Below, in pieces: positions 40,532 to 48,882 of a stretch of 64,000 nucleotides of DNA (the stretch's first letter is position 1; each line of letters starts with the position of its first letter). The translations under genes were made by a program, and so were the position numbers. The DNA is from Kitasatospora sp. SolWspMP-SS2h (GTDB lineage Bacteria; Actinomycetota; Actinomycetes; Streptomycetales; Streptomycetaceae). The DNA lies in contig NZ_QLLT01000002.1 of assembly GCF_003259315.1 (NCBI RefSeq), positions 186,001 to 250,000 on the forward strand. Direction: 5' to 3'. The notes under the pieces are model-generated. The model was not told the origin of the DNA and did not search any database. It saw only the letters and a program-made list of their open reading frames with translations.

Positions 40532-41635
40532 TTGAGCATCCGTCGGTCGATTGCCGCTGCCGTCTTCGTCGCGGCCGTCTCCGCGCCCACCGCCCTCGGC
40601 GCCGCCCAGGCGATGGCCGAGACCGCACCGACCGGTCAGTCCCAGCCGGACGCTGCTGCCCCGGACATTGCTGCCCCGGACGCCGCCGCCTCGGACGCCG
40701 CGCCCACCGCGCCCACCGCGCCCACCGCGCCGGGCGAGTCGGCTGATCCGGTCCAGCCGTCCCGACCGTCCGCACCCGTCGAGAAGGCCGACCCGGAGCT
40801 GGACGAGGCCGCACTGCGGGCCCGGCTGGCGGAACTGCTCGCCGAGCCGGGCCACTACGCCTACTACTACCAGTCGGTCAAGAATGCCCAGGCCGGTACC
40901 GCCGAGCAGATCCGACACTTTCTCGACGCCGAGCTGATCGTGGCCATCCACGACGACAACGCCATCAGGACCACCCAGATCATGCATGAGGCCGGGGCAG
41001 GCACCCCGATCTGGAAGGCGGCCCAGGCGGTGCTCACCGACGGCCGCCCGGAGGCGTTCGAACACTTCCTGCACGTCACCGTCCCGGCGCTGACTGCCTC
41101 CGACAACCGGGTCAAGCTCTCGCAGTTCATCGCGGACCCGGTCATCAGCGCCGGACTGCGCGCGCAGGCGCTCGCGGTGCTGGAGGAGGGCGACTCCGGG
41201 GCGATCGCCGACTTCCTGGAGCGGGCGCCCGGACTCCGGCACACCGACTACCGGGCCCAGGTCGTCCAGGCGATGTCGGTCGGCGGCCCGGAGGTCCGGA
41301 AGGCCGCGAACGCTGTGCTGAGCGCCGACACCCCGGAGGCGCTGCGCGACTTCCTGACCAAGGGGCTCAAGGAGGCCCAGGAGCGCGACGAGGCGGCCGG
41401 GCGGCAGGGCGGCCGGCCGCCGGGCAACGGCGACAGCGGCGCCGTCCGGGCCGGGCTGACCACCGGGACCACCGGCACCACCACGACCACCGGCACCGGT
41501 ACCGGCGGCGGCACGGAGCTGGCCTCCACCGGCCCCGGCACCCCGCTCGGCGCCGTCGCGGCCACCGGCGCGGCGGCGATCGTCCTGGGCGCGGGCACCC
41601 TGGTGGCCACCCGCCGCCGTCGCCGGGAGTCCTGA
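40532..41635 (+). CDS. ALF-repeat protein with LAXTG sortase signal
   Basis: This is a 367-residue exported protein. It has a signal peptide (about 29 residues, ending AQAMAE) and an Ala/Pro/Asp-rich stretch with APDIAAPDAAASDAAPTAPT-like repetition. Short helical repeats follow: KNAQAGTAEQIRHFLDAEL, WKAAQAVLTDGRPEAFEHFL, RAQALAVLEEGDSGAIADFL and RKAANAVLSADTPEALRDFL. These are ALF repeats, found in secreted actinomycete proteins. A Thr/Gly linker, LASTG, a hydrophobic helix and RRRRRES complete a class E-type sortase signal. The function is unknown; surface adhesion is likely. The TTG start is chosen because GGGAGAACC lies immediately upstream and the signal peptide begins there. Confidence 0.82.
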   Translation: MSIRRSIAAAVFVAAVSAPTALGAAQAMAETAPTGQSQPDAAAPDIAAPDAAASDAAPTAPTAPTAPGESADPVQPSRPSAPVEKADPELDEAALRARLAELLAEPGHYAYYYQSVKNAQAGTAEQIRHFLDAELIVAIHDDNAIRTTQIMHEAGAGTPIWKAAQAVLTDGRPEAFEHFLHVTVPALTASDNRVKLSQFIADPVISAGLRAQALAVLEEGDSGAIADFLERAPGLRHTDYRAQVVQAMSVGGPEVRKAANAVLSADTPEALRDFLTKGLKEAQERDEAAGRQGGRPPGNGDSGAVRAGLTTGTTGTTTTTGTGTGGGTELASTGPGTPLGAVAATGAAAIVLGAGTLVATRRRRRES

Positions 41636-41699
41636 CACCCGGGCGACACCGGCCCGCCCCCCGGCGCCGGCGCACCCGCGGTGTCCGGGCGGCGGCCCG

Positions 41700-42698
41700 C
41701 TACAGCCAGCCCGCGCGCTTGAAGAGCCGGTGCAGGCCGACGCAGACGGCCGCCATCAGGGCCAGGGCGGCGGGGTAGCCCCAGGGCTGGCGCAGTTCCG
41801 GCATGTGCTCGAAGTTCATCCCGTAGACGCCGGCGATCATGGTCGGTACGGCGGCCAGCGCGGCCCACGCCGAGATCTTCCGCATGTCGTCGTTCTGCTG
41901 CACGCTGACCTGCGCCAGGTTGGCGGCCAGGATGTCCGACAGCAGCCGGTCCAGGCCCTCCACCACCTCGTTGACCTTGGCCAGGTGGTCCGCCACGTCC
42001 CGGAAGTACGGACGCAACTCGGCGGCGACGAACGGGACCTGCAGCTCGCCCTCGCCCCGGGTCAGCCGCAGCGCGGGCTCCATCAGCGGGACGGTGGCCT
42101 TGCGGAAGCCCACCACCTGCCGCTTGAAGCCGTAGATCCGCTCGGCCGCGCCGCGCGAGCGCCCGGGGGAGAAGATCTGCTCCTCCAACTCGTCCAGGTC
42201 GGTCTGTAGTTCGGTGGCCACGTCGAGGTACTGGTCGACCACCAGGTCGCAGACCGCGTACAGCACCGAGGCGGGCCCGTGCGCGAGCAGTTCGGGCTGC
42301 CCCTCCAGCCGGGAGCGCAGGTCCTTGAGCGGGCTCTCCGGGCCGTGCCGGACGGTCATCACGTACGAGTCGCCCAGGAAGATCATCAGTTCGCCTATCG
42401 AGACCGTCTCGTTCCGCTGGTGGTAGGCGGCGGTCTTCAGGACGGTGAACACCGAGTCCCGGTAGATCTCGACCTTCGGGCGCTGGTGCGCCTTCACCGC
42501 GTCCTCCACCGCCAGCGGGTGCAGGCCGAACTCCTCGGCGACGTGGTCGAACTCCTCCGTGGTGGGGTCCGCCAGGCCGATCCACACGAAGCCGTCGCCG
42601 GCCGTGCGGACCTCCGCCAGGGCGTCCGAGAAGTCCTCGGGGCCCCGGACGCGCTTTCCGTCCCGGTAGGTGCCGCAATCCACGATCATGCCCGCCAT
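41700..42698 (-). CDS. corA: CorA family magnesium/cobalt transporter
   Basis: This 332-residue protein has a large cytoplasmic N-terminal domain (VWIGLADPTTEEFDHVAEEF, LHPLAVEDAVKAHQRPKVE), a long stalk helix and two C-terminal membrane helices. The selectivity motif YGMNFEHMPEL follows TM1, the GMN signature that lines the pore of Mg2+/Co2+ channels. Length and order fit bacterial CorA pentamers. The gene is divergent from the histidine phosphatase with only 54 bases between the starts, so the promoters overlap. The ATG at 42698 has no strong Shine-Dalgarno site; a second ATG lies three codons further in. Confidence 0.9.
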   Translation of the reverse strand: MAGMIVDCGTYRDGKRVRGPEDFSDALAEVRTAGDGFVWIGLADPTTEEFDHVAEEFGLHPLAVEDAVKAHQRPKVEIYRDSVFTVLKTAAYHQRNETVSIGELMIFLGDSYVMTVRHGPESPLKDLRSRLEGQPELLAHGPASVLYAVCDLVVDQYLDVATELQTDLDELEEQIFSPGRSRGAAERIYGFKRQVVGFRKATVPLMEPALRLTRGEGELQVPFVAAELRPYFRDVADHLAKVNEVVEGLDRLLSDILAANLAQVSVQQNDDMRKISAWAALAAVPTMIAGVYGMNFEHMPELRQPWGYPAALALMAAVCVGLHRLFKRAGWL

Positions 42699-42752
42699 TG
42701 TGACCGAAGGGGGCCGCCCGCGGGGAGGTCCGGACCCCGTACCCTTTCAGGT

Positions 42753-43448
42753 ATGCCCACCCTGCTGCTCGTCCGCCACGGCCGGTCCACCGCCAACTCC
42801 GCCGGGATCCTCGCCGGCTGGACGCCCGGAGTCGACCTGGACGACACCGGACGGGCCCAGGCCGCCGCGCTGCCCGAGCGGCTCGCCGGGCTGCCGATCG
42901 CCCGCCTGGTCAGCAGCCCGCTGGAGCGCTGCCGGCAGACCCTGGAGCCGCTGTCGGCCGACCGCCCCGAGCTGGCCGCCCCCGCGCTCGACGAGCGGCT
43001 CGGCGAGTGCCACTACGGCGAGTGGACCGGCCGCCCGCTCGCGGAGCTGGCCGGCGAGCCGCTCTGGCGCACCGTCCAGGACCACGCCTCGGCCGCCGCC
43101 TTCCCCGGCGGCGAGTCTCTGCGCGCGCTCAGCCACCGCACCGTCGACGCGGTGCGCGAGTGGAACGACAAGATCGCCGTCGAGCACGGGCCGGACGCGC
43201 TCTGGGCCGCCGCCACCCACGGCGACGTGATCAAGGCGATCGTCGCCGACGCGCTCGGCCTGCACCTCGACCACTTCCAGCGGATCTCGGTCGAGCCCTG
43301 CTCGGTCACCGCGATCCGCTACACCCCGAACCGCCCCTACCTGCTGCGCCTGGGCGAGACCGGCTCGCTCGCCGCGCTGGCCCCGCGCCCGCACGGCCAC
43401 TCGGCCGGCGACGACGCGGTGGTCGGCGGCGAGACCGGCACGGCCTGA
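42753..43448 (+). CDS. histidine phosphatase (MSMEG_4193-like)
   Basis: This 231-residue phosphoglycerate-mutase-like phosphatase has the phospho-accepting His in LLVRHGRST, followed by GECHYGEWTG and the second His in AATHGDVI. I recall this subgroup (TIGR03848) as an actinobacterial neighbour of the DUF3090 and SCO1664-like genes, which follow here. TACCCT (42740-42745) ends 7 bases before the ATG and no Shine-Dalgarno site is seen, so the mRNA may be leaderless. The substrate is unknown. Confidence 0.85.
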   Translation: MPTLLLVRHGRSTANSAGILAGWTPGVDLDDTGRAQAAALPERLAGLPIARLVSSPLERCRQTLEPLSADRPELAAPALDERLGECHYGEWTGRPLAELAGEPLWRTVQDHASAAAFPGGESLRALSHRTVDAVREWNDKIAVEHGPDALWAAATHGDVIKAIVADALGLHLDHFQRISVEPCSVTAIRYTPNRPYLLRLGETGSLAALAPRPHGHSAGDDAVVGGETGTA

Positions 43449-43606
43449 GCCCCGCCGGGCCGCCGACCCCGCCGCACGGCCGGGCCGCCGCCCGCCGCAC
43501 AACTGCCCGAGCGCACGCGGGAACCGCCCGCCCCGCGTGCCGTCCCCGGCCCGTTTGGCCGTAGGGTGAGATCGAGAAGACCGCAACCCCTTCCGGAGCG
43601 AGCAGC

Positions 43607-44176
43607 GTGTCCCGTCAGGTCCACTTCTTCGACCAGCCCGAGCGGTTCGTGGCCGGCACCGTCGGCCAGCCCGGTGCCCGCGCGTTCTACCTGCAGGCTT
43701 CCTCGCGCGGCCGGATCACCAGCGTCCTGCTGGAGAAGGCCCAGGTCGCGGCGCTCGCCGAGCGCATCGAGGAGGTCCTCGACGAGGCGCTGCGGCGCAG
43801 CGGCGGCGAGGCCCCGATCCCGGCCGTCGCCCCCGTCGAGCTGCTCGACACCGCCCCGTTGGACCTGCCGCTGGAGCAGGAGTTCCGGGTCGGCACGATG
43901 GCCCTGGCCTGGGACGCCCGGGACGACTGCCTGGTGGTCGAGGCGCAGGCGTACGTCGAGGAGTCCGAGGACGAGGACGAGAGCGAGGCCGAGGTCTTCG
44001 ACGACGAGAACGGCCCCGACCTGCTGCGGGTCCGGCTCAGCGGCGCGATGGCCCGGGTGTTCGCCAAGCGCGCCCTGGACCTGGTCGCGGCCGGCCGCAA
44101 GCCCTGCCCGTTCTGCAACCTCCCGCTCGACCCGGAGGGCCACCTGTGCCCGCGCGCGAACGGCTACCGGCGCTGA
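43607..44176 (+). CDS. DUF3090 family protein
   Basis: This 189-residue protein begins with SRQVHFFDQPERFVAGTVGQ, the DUF3090 (TIGR03847) hallmark. It has an acidic insert (EESEDEDESEAE) and ends with a possible zinc-binding pair, CPFCNLPLDPEGHLCPR. The function is unknown. The GTG start has GGAGCGAG 6-13 bases upstream. Its last 31 bases overlap the start of the next gene, so the two are probably translationally coupled. Confidence 0.85.
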   Translation: MSRQVHFFDQPERFVAGTVGQPGARAFYLQASSRGRITSVLLEKAQVAALAERIEEVLDEALRRSGGEAPIPAVAPVELLDTAPLDLPLEQEFRVGTMALAWDARDDCLVVEAQAYVEESEDEDESEAEVFDDENGPDLLRVRLSGAMARVFAKRALDLVAAGRKPCPFCNLPLDPEGHLCPRANGYRR

Positions 44177-45072
44177 ACGAGGACCGGGAGCCCGCCGAGC
44201 GGCCCGAGCCCGCGGAACCGCACGCCGGGCCGGAGGTCGAGGCCCCCGCCACCGACCCGGCCACCAGCGCCGCGCTGGCCGCCGACACCGCCGCCGCGCT
44301 CACCCTGCTGCGCGAGGGCGCGCTCGCCGTGCACGGCCGGGTCACCGACGCCTCCAACGCCGTCCTGTACTGCACGGTCACCCTGGACGGCCTGACCGCG
44401 CCCTGCGTGTACAAGCCGGTCGCGGGGGAGCGCCCGCTGTGGGACTTCCCCGACGGCACCCTGGCCGGCCGGGAGACCGCCGCGTACGAGGTCTCCGCCG
44501 CCACCGGCTGGGGGCTGGTCCCGCCCACCGTGCTGCGCGGGGGCCCGGCCGGGCCCGGCATGGTGCAGCTCTGGATCGAACCCGACCCGGAGGCGGCCGA
44601 GCTGCTCGACCTCCAGCCGCTGGACGACCCGCGCGCGGGCTGGCTGCCCATCGTCCGGGCCCAGCTGGACGGCGGCCGCCTGGCCTGGCTGGTGCACCGC
44701 GACGACGAACGCCTGCGCCGCCTCGCCGTGCTGGACGCCGTCCTCAACAACGCCGACCGCAAGGGCGGCCACTGGCTGCCCGCCGCCGACGGCCGGATCT
44801 ACGGCATCGACCACGGCGTCACCTTCCACACCGACCCGAAGCTGCGCACCCTGCTCTGGGGCTGGGCCGAGGAGCCGCTCACCGCCGAGGCGCTCGACGT
44901 CCTGGGCCGGCTCGCCGCCGACCTGGACGGGCCGCTGGGGGAGCGGCTGCGCCCGCACCTGACGTCCGGTGAACTCGACGCGCTGAAGGCCCGGACGGCC
45001 GCGCTGCGGTCCGCCGGACGCCATCCGCTGCCGTCGGCGGAGTGGCCTTCTATTCCCTGGCCGCCGGTCTGA
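44146..45072 (+). CDS. SCO1664-like kinase-fold protein
   Basis: This 308-residue protein of the SCO1664 (TIGR03843) family is distantly related to phosphatidylinositol 3/4-kinases. Visible landmarks are VLYCTVTLDG, CVYKPVAGERPLWDFPDGTL with the nucleotide-binding Lys, VLDAVLNNADRKGGH as the catalytic-loop analogue, and YGIDHGVTFH as the metal-loop analogue. The catalytic residues therefore seem conserved, although activity has not been shown to my knowledge. The GTG start lies inside the DUF3090 gene. The N-terminal 40 residues are Pro/Glu-rich. Confidence 0.83.
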   Translation: MPARERLPALNEDREPAERPEPAEPHAGPEVEAPATDPATSAALAADTAAALTLLREGALAVHGRVTDASNAVLYCTVTLDGLTAPCVYKPVAGERPLWDFPDGTLAGRETAAYEVSAATGWGLVPPTVLRGGPAGPGMVQLWIEPDPEAAELLDLQPLDDPRAGWLPIVRAQLDGGRLAWLVHRDDERLRRLAVLDAVLNNADRKGGHWLPAADGRIYGIDHGVTFHTDPKLRTLLWGWAEEPLTAEALDVLGRLAADLDGPLGERLRPHLTSGELDALKARTAALRSAGRHPLPSAEWPSIPWPPV

Positions 45073-45123
45073 TACCGATCCGAAACCGAGGAAGAACGGA
45101 TTCAGGCCGATCGCGTCCATAGG

Positions 45124-45154
45124 TTGGTCTTTCAAATGATCGCGAGGTTAGAGT
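45124..45154 (+). promoter_or_regulatory. promoter of mshC (leaderless)
   Basis: TTGGTC (45124-45129) and TAGAGT (45149-45154) are 19 bases apart, and the -10 element ends 7 bases before the ATG at 45162. No Shine-Dalgarno site is present, so translation is probably leaderless. Confidence 0.45.
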
Positions 45155-45161
45155 CGGTCCC

Positions 45162-46391
45162 ATGCATGCCTGGCCCGCCTCCGAGGTTCCCGCCCTGCCC
45201 GGTCAGGGGCTTCCCCTGCGCATTTACGACACCGCCACGAGCAGTGTCCGAGAGGTCGTGCCCACCGGCCCGACCGCCCGGCTCTACGTCTGCGGCATCA
45301 CCCCCTACGACGCGACCCACCTGGGCCACGCAGCCACCTACAACGCCTTCGACCTGGTCCAGCGGGTCTGGAAGGACGCCGGCCACGACGTCCTCTACGT
45401 CCAGAACGTCACCGACGTCGACGACCCGCTGCTGGAGCGGGCCGAGGCCACCGGCCAGGACTGGACCGAACTCGCGGAGCGCGAGACCGCGCTGTTCCGC
45501 GAGGACATGACCGCGCTGCGGATGCTCCCGCCCGCGCACTACGTCGGCGCCGTCGAGTCCATCCCGTGGATCGTCCCGCTGGTGCAGCGCCTGCTCGCCT
45601 CCGGCGCGGCCTACGAGGTCGACGGCGACGTCTACTTCTCGGTCGACTCCGACCCGCGCTTCGGCGAGGTCTCCGGCCTCGGCCGCGAGCAGATGCTCCC
45701 GGTCTTCGCCGAGCGCGGCGGGGACCCCGAGCGGCCCGGCAAGAAGGACCCGCTGGACGCCCTGCTCTGGCTCGCCGCCCGCCCGGGCGAACCCGCCTGG
45801 GACACCGAACTCGGCCGGGGCCGCCCCGGCTGGCACATCGAGTGCGTGGCCATCGCGCTGCAGTTCCTCGGCATGGACTTCGACATCCAGGGCGGCGGCA
45901 GCGACCTCTCCTTCCCGCACCACGAGATGGGCGCCGCCCACGCCCAGGTCGCCCTCGCCGAGCACCCCTACGCCCGCGCGTACGTGCACGCCGGCATGGT
46001 CGGCCTGGACGGCCACAAGATGTCCAAGTCCCGCGGCAACCTGGTCTTCGTCTCGGCGCTGCGCCGCGACGGCGTCGACCCGGCCGCGATCCGGCTGGCC
46101 CTGCTCGCCCACCACTACCGCAGCGACTGGGAGTGGACGGCGGCCGACCTGGACACCGCCCTCACCCGCCTCGCCACCTGGCGCGCCGCGGTCTCCCGCC
46201 CGGACGGCCCCTCCGCGACCGCGCTGCTCGCCGAGGTCCGCGCGGCCCTGGCGAACGACCTGGACACCCCGGCCGCCCTCGCCGCCGTCGACCGCTGGGC
46301 CGCCTCGGCCCGGGCCGAGGGCGGCGAGGACACCGGCGCCCCGGGCCTGGTCTCCCGCACCGTCGACGCCCTGCTGGGCGTGGCGCTGTAG
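45162..46391 (+). CDS. mshC: L-cysteine:1D-myo-inositol 2-amino-2-deoxy-alpha-D-glucopyranoside ligase MshC
   Basis: This 409-residue class I tRNA-synthetase-like enzyme joins cysteine to GlcN-inositol in the third step of mycothiol synthesis, using ATP through a cysteinyl adenylate. [16 protein letters not shown] contains the zinc Cys and the HIGH-like [18 protein letters not shown] and FPHHEMG carry the other zinc ligands, and KMSKSRGN is the KMSKS loop. It lacks the C-terminal anticodon domain of cysteinyl-tRNA synthetase (about 460 residues), as expected for MshC. The preceding DUF3090/SCO1664-like genes and the following PAC2 gene form a conserved actinobacterial neighbourhood. The product marks the host as a mycothiol-producing actinomycete. 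Confidence 0.95.
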   Translation: MHAWPASEVPALPGQGLPLRIYDTATSSVREVVPTGPTARLYVCGITPYDATHLGHAATYNAFDLVQRVWKDAGHDVLYVQNVTDVDDPLLERAEATGQDWTELAERETALFREDMTALRMLPPAHYVGAVESIPWIVPLVQRLLASGAAYEVDGDVYFSVDSDPRFGEVSGLGREQMLPVFAERGGDPERPGKKDPLDALLWLAARPGEPAWDTELGRGRPGWHIECVAIALQFLGMDFDIQGGGSDLSFPHHEMGAAHAQVALAEHPYARAYVHAGMVGLDGHKMSKSRGNLVFVSALRRDGVDPAAIRLALLAHHYRSDWEWTAADLDTALTRLATWRAAVSRPDGPSATALLAEVRAALANDLDTPAALAAVDRWAASARAEGGEDTGAPGLVSRTVDALLGVAL

Positions 46392-46420
46392 CACCCCGCC
46401 CGACCCCCGCGCCCCCGTCG

Positions 46421-46441
46421 GGGACGCGGGGAACCGCGCGG
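46421..46441 (+). repeat. copy of a GGGGMCGCGGGGAAC-type dispersed repeat
   Basis: GGGACGCGGGGAACCGCGCGG resembles the element at 60707-60730 (GGGGCGCGGGGAACCGCGCG). I recall this short GC-rich repeat as widespread after genes in streptomycetes. It lies 30 bases after mshC. Confidence 0.5.
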
Positions 46442-46496
46442 GCGGCCAGGCACTCGCACCGCAGCCGCACAGCACGGCGCGGCACCCGCACAGCAC

Positions 46497-46535
46497 GACC
46501 GGCCCCGGGGGAGCACCGCCCTCCCGGGGCCGGTC
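46497..46535. terminator. hairpin between mshC and the PAC2 gene
   Basis: GACCGGCCCCGGG..GAG (46497-46513) pairs with CTCCCGGGGCCGGTC (46521-46535), 15 bp with a two-base bulge, between two convergent genes. Confidence 0.8.
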
Positions 46536-46551
46536 CGCGCGGCGGGCCCGC

Positions 46552-47463
46552 CTACTCCTCGTCCTCGTCCTTCGGCCGCTCCGTCGCGTGCCCGGTGATC
46601 GGCTTCTCGCCCGTCGGCCCCTGGTTGTCGCGCCGCCGCAGGTAGCGCTCGAACTCCCGGGCGATCGCGTCGCCGGACGCCTCCGGCAGCTCCGCGGTGT
46701 CCTGTGCCTCCTCCAACTGCTGGACGTACTCGGCGACTTCGGAGTCCTCCGCGGCGAGCTGGTCGACCCCCAGCTGCCAGGCCCGGGCGTCCTCGGCGAG
46801 CTCGCCCGGCGGGATGCGCAGGTCGAGCAGGTCCTCGACCTTGTTGAGCAGGGCGAGGGTGGCCTTGGGGTTGGGCGGCTGGGAGACGTAGTGCGGGACG
46901 GCGGCCCAGAAGGTCACGGCCGGGACGCCGGCGTGCGCGCAGGCCTCCTGGAGGACGCCGACGATGCCCGTGGGGCCCTCGTAGCGGCTCTCCTCCAGGT
47001 CGAGCGAGCGGGCCAGCGTGGCGTCCGAGGTGACGCCGGAGACCGGCACGGGCCGGGTGTGCGGGGCGTCGCCCAGCAGCGCGCCCAGGACGACGACCAG
47101 TTCGACGCCCAGCTCGTGGGCGAAGCCGAGCAGTTCGTTGCAGTACGAGCGCCAGCGCATGCTGGGCTCGATGCCGCGGACGAGCACCAGGTCCCGCGGC
47201 TTGGGCTCGGTCACCCGGACCACCGAGAGCCTGGTGGTGGGCCAGGTGATCCGGCGGACCCCGCCGTCGAGCCAGATGGTGGGGCGGTTGACCTGGAAGT
47301 CGTAGTAGTCCTCGGCGTCGAGCGCGGCGAACACCTTGCCGCCCCAGGTCTCGTCGAGGTGCCCGAGTGCGGCGGAGGCCGCGTCGCCGGCGTCGTTCCA
47401 GCCCTCGAAGGCGCAGATCATCACCGGGTCGATCAACTCGGGAAGGTCTTCCAGCTCGATCAC
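46552..47463 (-). CDS. PAC2 family protein (proteasome assembly chaperone-like)
   Basis: This 303-residue protein has the PAC2 pattern: VMICAFEGWNDAGDAASAAL at the N-terminus, the DYYDFQVNRP segment, VLVRGIEPSMRWRSYCNEL, and PTGIVGVLQEACAHAG with TFWAAVPHYVS. The C-terminal tail is acidic and ends DEDEE. Actinobacteria possess 20S proteasomes; a chaperone role for this family is inferred from eukaryotic PAC2 and has not been established. The GTG at 47463 is chosen because GGAGGGAAA precedes it; longer frames upstream look non-coding. It is convergent with mshC. Confidence 0.85.
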   Translation of the reverse strand: MIELEDLPELIDPVMICAFEGWNDAGDAASAALGHLDETWGGKVFAALDAEDYYDFQVNRPTIWLDGGVRRITWPTTRLSVVRVTEPKPRDLVLVRGIEPSMRWRSYCNELLGFAHELGVELVVVLGALLGDAPHTRPVPVSGVTSDATLARSLDLEESRYEGPTGIVGVLQEACAHAGVPAVTFWAAVPHYVSQPPNPKATLALLNKVEDLLDLRIPPGELAEDARAWQLGVDQLAAEDSEVAEYVQQLEEAQDTAELPEASGDAIAREFERYLRRRDNQGPTGEKPITGHATERPKDEDEE

Positions 47464-47720
47464 CCGGCGTTTCCCTCCGTCAGTGGCGGGGGCTCTGCCG
47501 CCCCCGTGGTCCCTTACTGCCCAGCCTACGGGCATTGAATGCCGCCGTGGGCCGGGTGGCGGGTGCCAAGCGTAGTGGTGTCCGCCGACCGGCCCGGGCG
47601 GTGCCCGGGGCGGCGCGTCCGTTCGCGGTTCGAACGGGGAACCAGCAGGCTGGGACGGGGGAGCGCGACCCGCCGAAACCGTTCGGCACCACTCGGAACC
47701 GCTCGGCGGCGCTCGGCACC

Positions 47721-47740
47721 ACCGGGCGCCACCGGGCGCC
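47721..47740 (+). repeat. ACCGGGCGCC direct duplication upstream of adhP
   Basis: Two adjoining copies of a 10-mer lie in the 303-base gap between the divergent PAC2 and alcohol dehydrogenase genes. Several imperfect copies of CTCGG(A/C) flank them (47690-47715). No clear promoter was fixed in this gap. Confidence 0.5.
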
Positions 47741-47766
47741 GTTCAGCACCGCGAGGAGAGAAGGAC

Positions 47767-48780
47767 ATGAAGGCAGCCGTCGTCCGGGACTTCACCGAGC
47801 CGCTGGAGATCGAGGAGCGCGAGGTGCCCGCCCCGGCACCGCACCAGGTGCTGGTGCGGATCGAGTGCTCCGGCCTGTGCCACACCGACATCCACGCCGC
47901 GCACGGCGACTGGCCGGTCAAGCCGTCCCCGCCGTTCGTGCCCGGCCACGAGGGCGTCGGCATCGTGGAGGCGGCCGGCGCGAAGGTCCGGCATGTCGAG
48001 GTCGGCGAGCGGGTGGCGATCCCGTGGCTGGCCGACGCCTGCGGCCGGTGCGACTACTGCGTGAGCGGCTGGGAGACGCTCTGCCCCAGCCAGCACAACT
48101 CGGGCTACTCGGTGGACGGCGCCTACGCCCAGTACGCGCTGGCGCACGGCGACTACGTGGTCCCGGTGCCGGACGGGGTGGACCCGATGGACGCCGCCCC
48201 GCTGTCCTGCGCGGGCGTCACCACGTACAAGGCGGTGAAGCTCTCCGGCGCCCGCCCCGGAACCCGGGTGCTGGTCTCCGGGATCGGCGGCCTCGGGCAC
48301 CTGGCGCTGCAGTACGCCCGGATCTTCGGCGCCGAGACGGTCGCCGTCGACATCACCGACGAGAAGCTGAGGCTGGCGGAGCGGCTCGGCGCCGACCACG
48401 TCCTCGACGCCCGCACCCAGGACGTCGCGCACGAGGTGCGGAAGCTCGGCGGCGCGGACGCGGCGATCTCGCTGGCCGTCTCCAACTCCTCGTTCCGGGC
48501 CGCCTACGACTCGCTGCGCCGCGGCGGCACCCTGGTCCTGGTCGCCCTGCCCGCCGAGGGCGAGCTGACCCTGCCGGTGTTCGACACGGTGCTGAACGGG
48601 ACGAAGGTGGTCGGCTCGATCGTCGGCACCCGGCAGGACCTGGCGGAGGTGTTCCGGCTGCACCAGTTGGGCAGGACGGAGGTGATCCGGGAGACCCGGA
48701 GGCTGGAGGACGTCAACTCCTGCTTCGCGGAGGTGCTCGCGGGCAAGGTCTCGGCCCGGCTGGTGTTCGACCTGCGCTGA
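47767..48780 (+). CDS. adhP: zinc-dependent alcohol dehydrogenase (AdhP type)
   Basis: This 337-residue MDR enzyme has the catalytic zinc ligands in CSGLCHTDIHAAHGDW and GHEGVG. The structural zinc site is CGRCDYCVSGWETLC with four Cys. The NAD-binding Rossmann motif is VSGIGGLGHLALQYA, followed by VAVDITDEKLRLAERLGADH. This fits AdhP-type primary alcohol dehydrogenases that interconvert ethanol and acetaldehyde. GAGGAGAGAAGG precedes the ATG. A strong terminator follows, so it is a single-gene unit. Confidence 0.9.
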   Translation: MKAAVVRDFTEPLEIEEREVPAPAPHQVLVRIECSGLCHTDIHAAHGDWPVKPSPPFVPGHEGVGIVEAAGAKVRHVEVGERVAIPWLADACGRCDYCVSGWETLCPSQHNSGYSVDGAYAQYALAHGDYVVPVPDGVDPMDAAPLSCAGVTTYKAVKLSGARPGTRVLVSGIGGLGHLALQYARIFGAETVAVDITDEKLRLAERLGADHVLDARTQDVAHEVRKLGGADAAISLAVSNSSFRAAYDSLRRGGTLVLVALPAEGELTLPVFDTVLNGTKVVGSIVGTRQDLAEVFRLHQLGRTEVIRETRRLEDVNSCFAEVLAGKVSARLVFDLR

Positions 48781-48804
48781 CCCGGCGGCGGGCTCCGGCC
48801 CGGG

Positions 48805-48832
48805 GAGGACGGAACCGATCGGTTCCGTCCTC
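48805..48832 (+). terminator. hairpin after adhP
   Basis: GAGGACGGAACC-GATC-GGTTCCGTCCTC is a perfect 12-bp stem followed by TTCT, 24 bases after the stop codon. Confidence 0.85.
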
Positions 48833-48844
48833 TTCTGCAAATCC

Positions 48845-48876
48845 ACGCAAGCCGCTTGCGTTTTCTGTCGTACACT
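48845..48876 (+). promoter_or_regulatory. operator and leaderless promoter of the first lacI gene
   Basis: ACGCAAGC-C-GCTTGCGT (48845-48861) is a perfect 17-bp palindrome of the type bound by LacI-family sugar regulators. TACACT (48871-48876) is a -10-like element ending 6 bases before the ATG at 48883. The palindrome would cover the -35 region, which suits autorepression. Confidence 0.6.
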
Positions 48877-48882
48877 CGGCAC

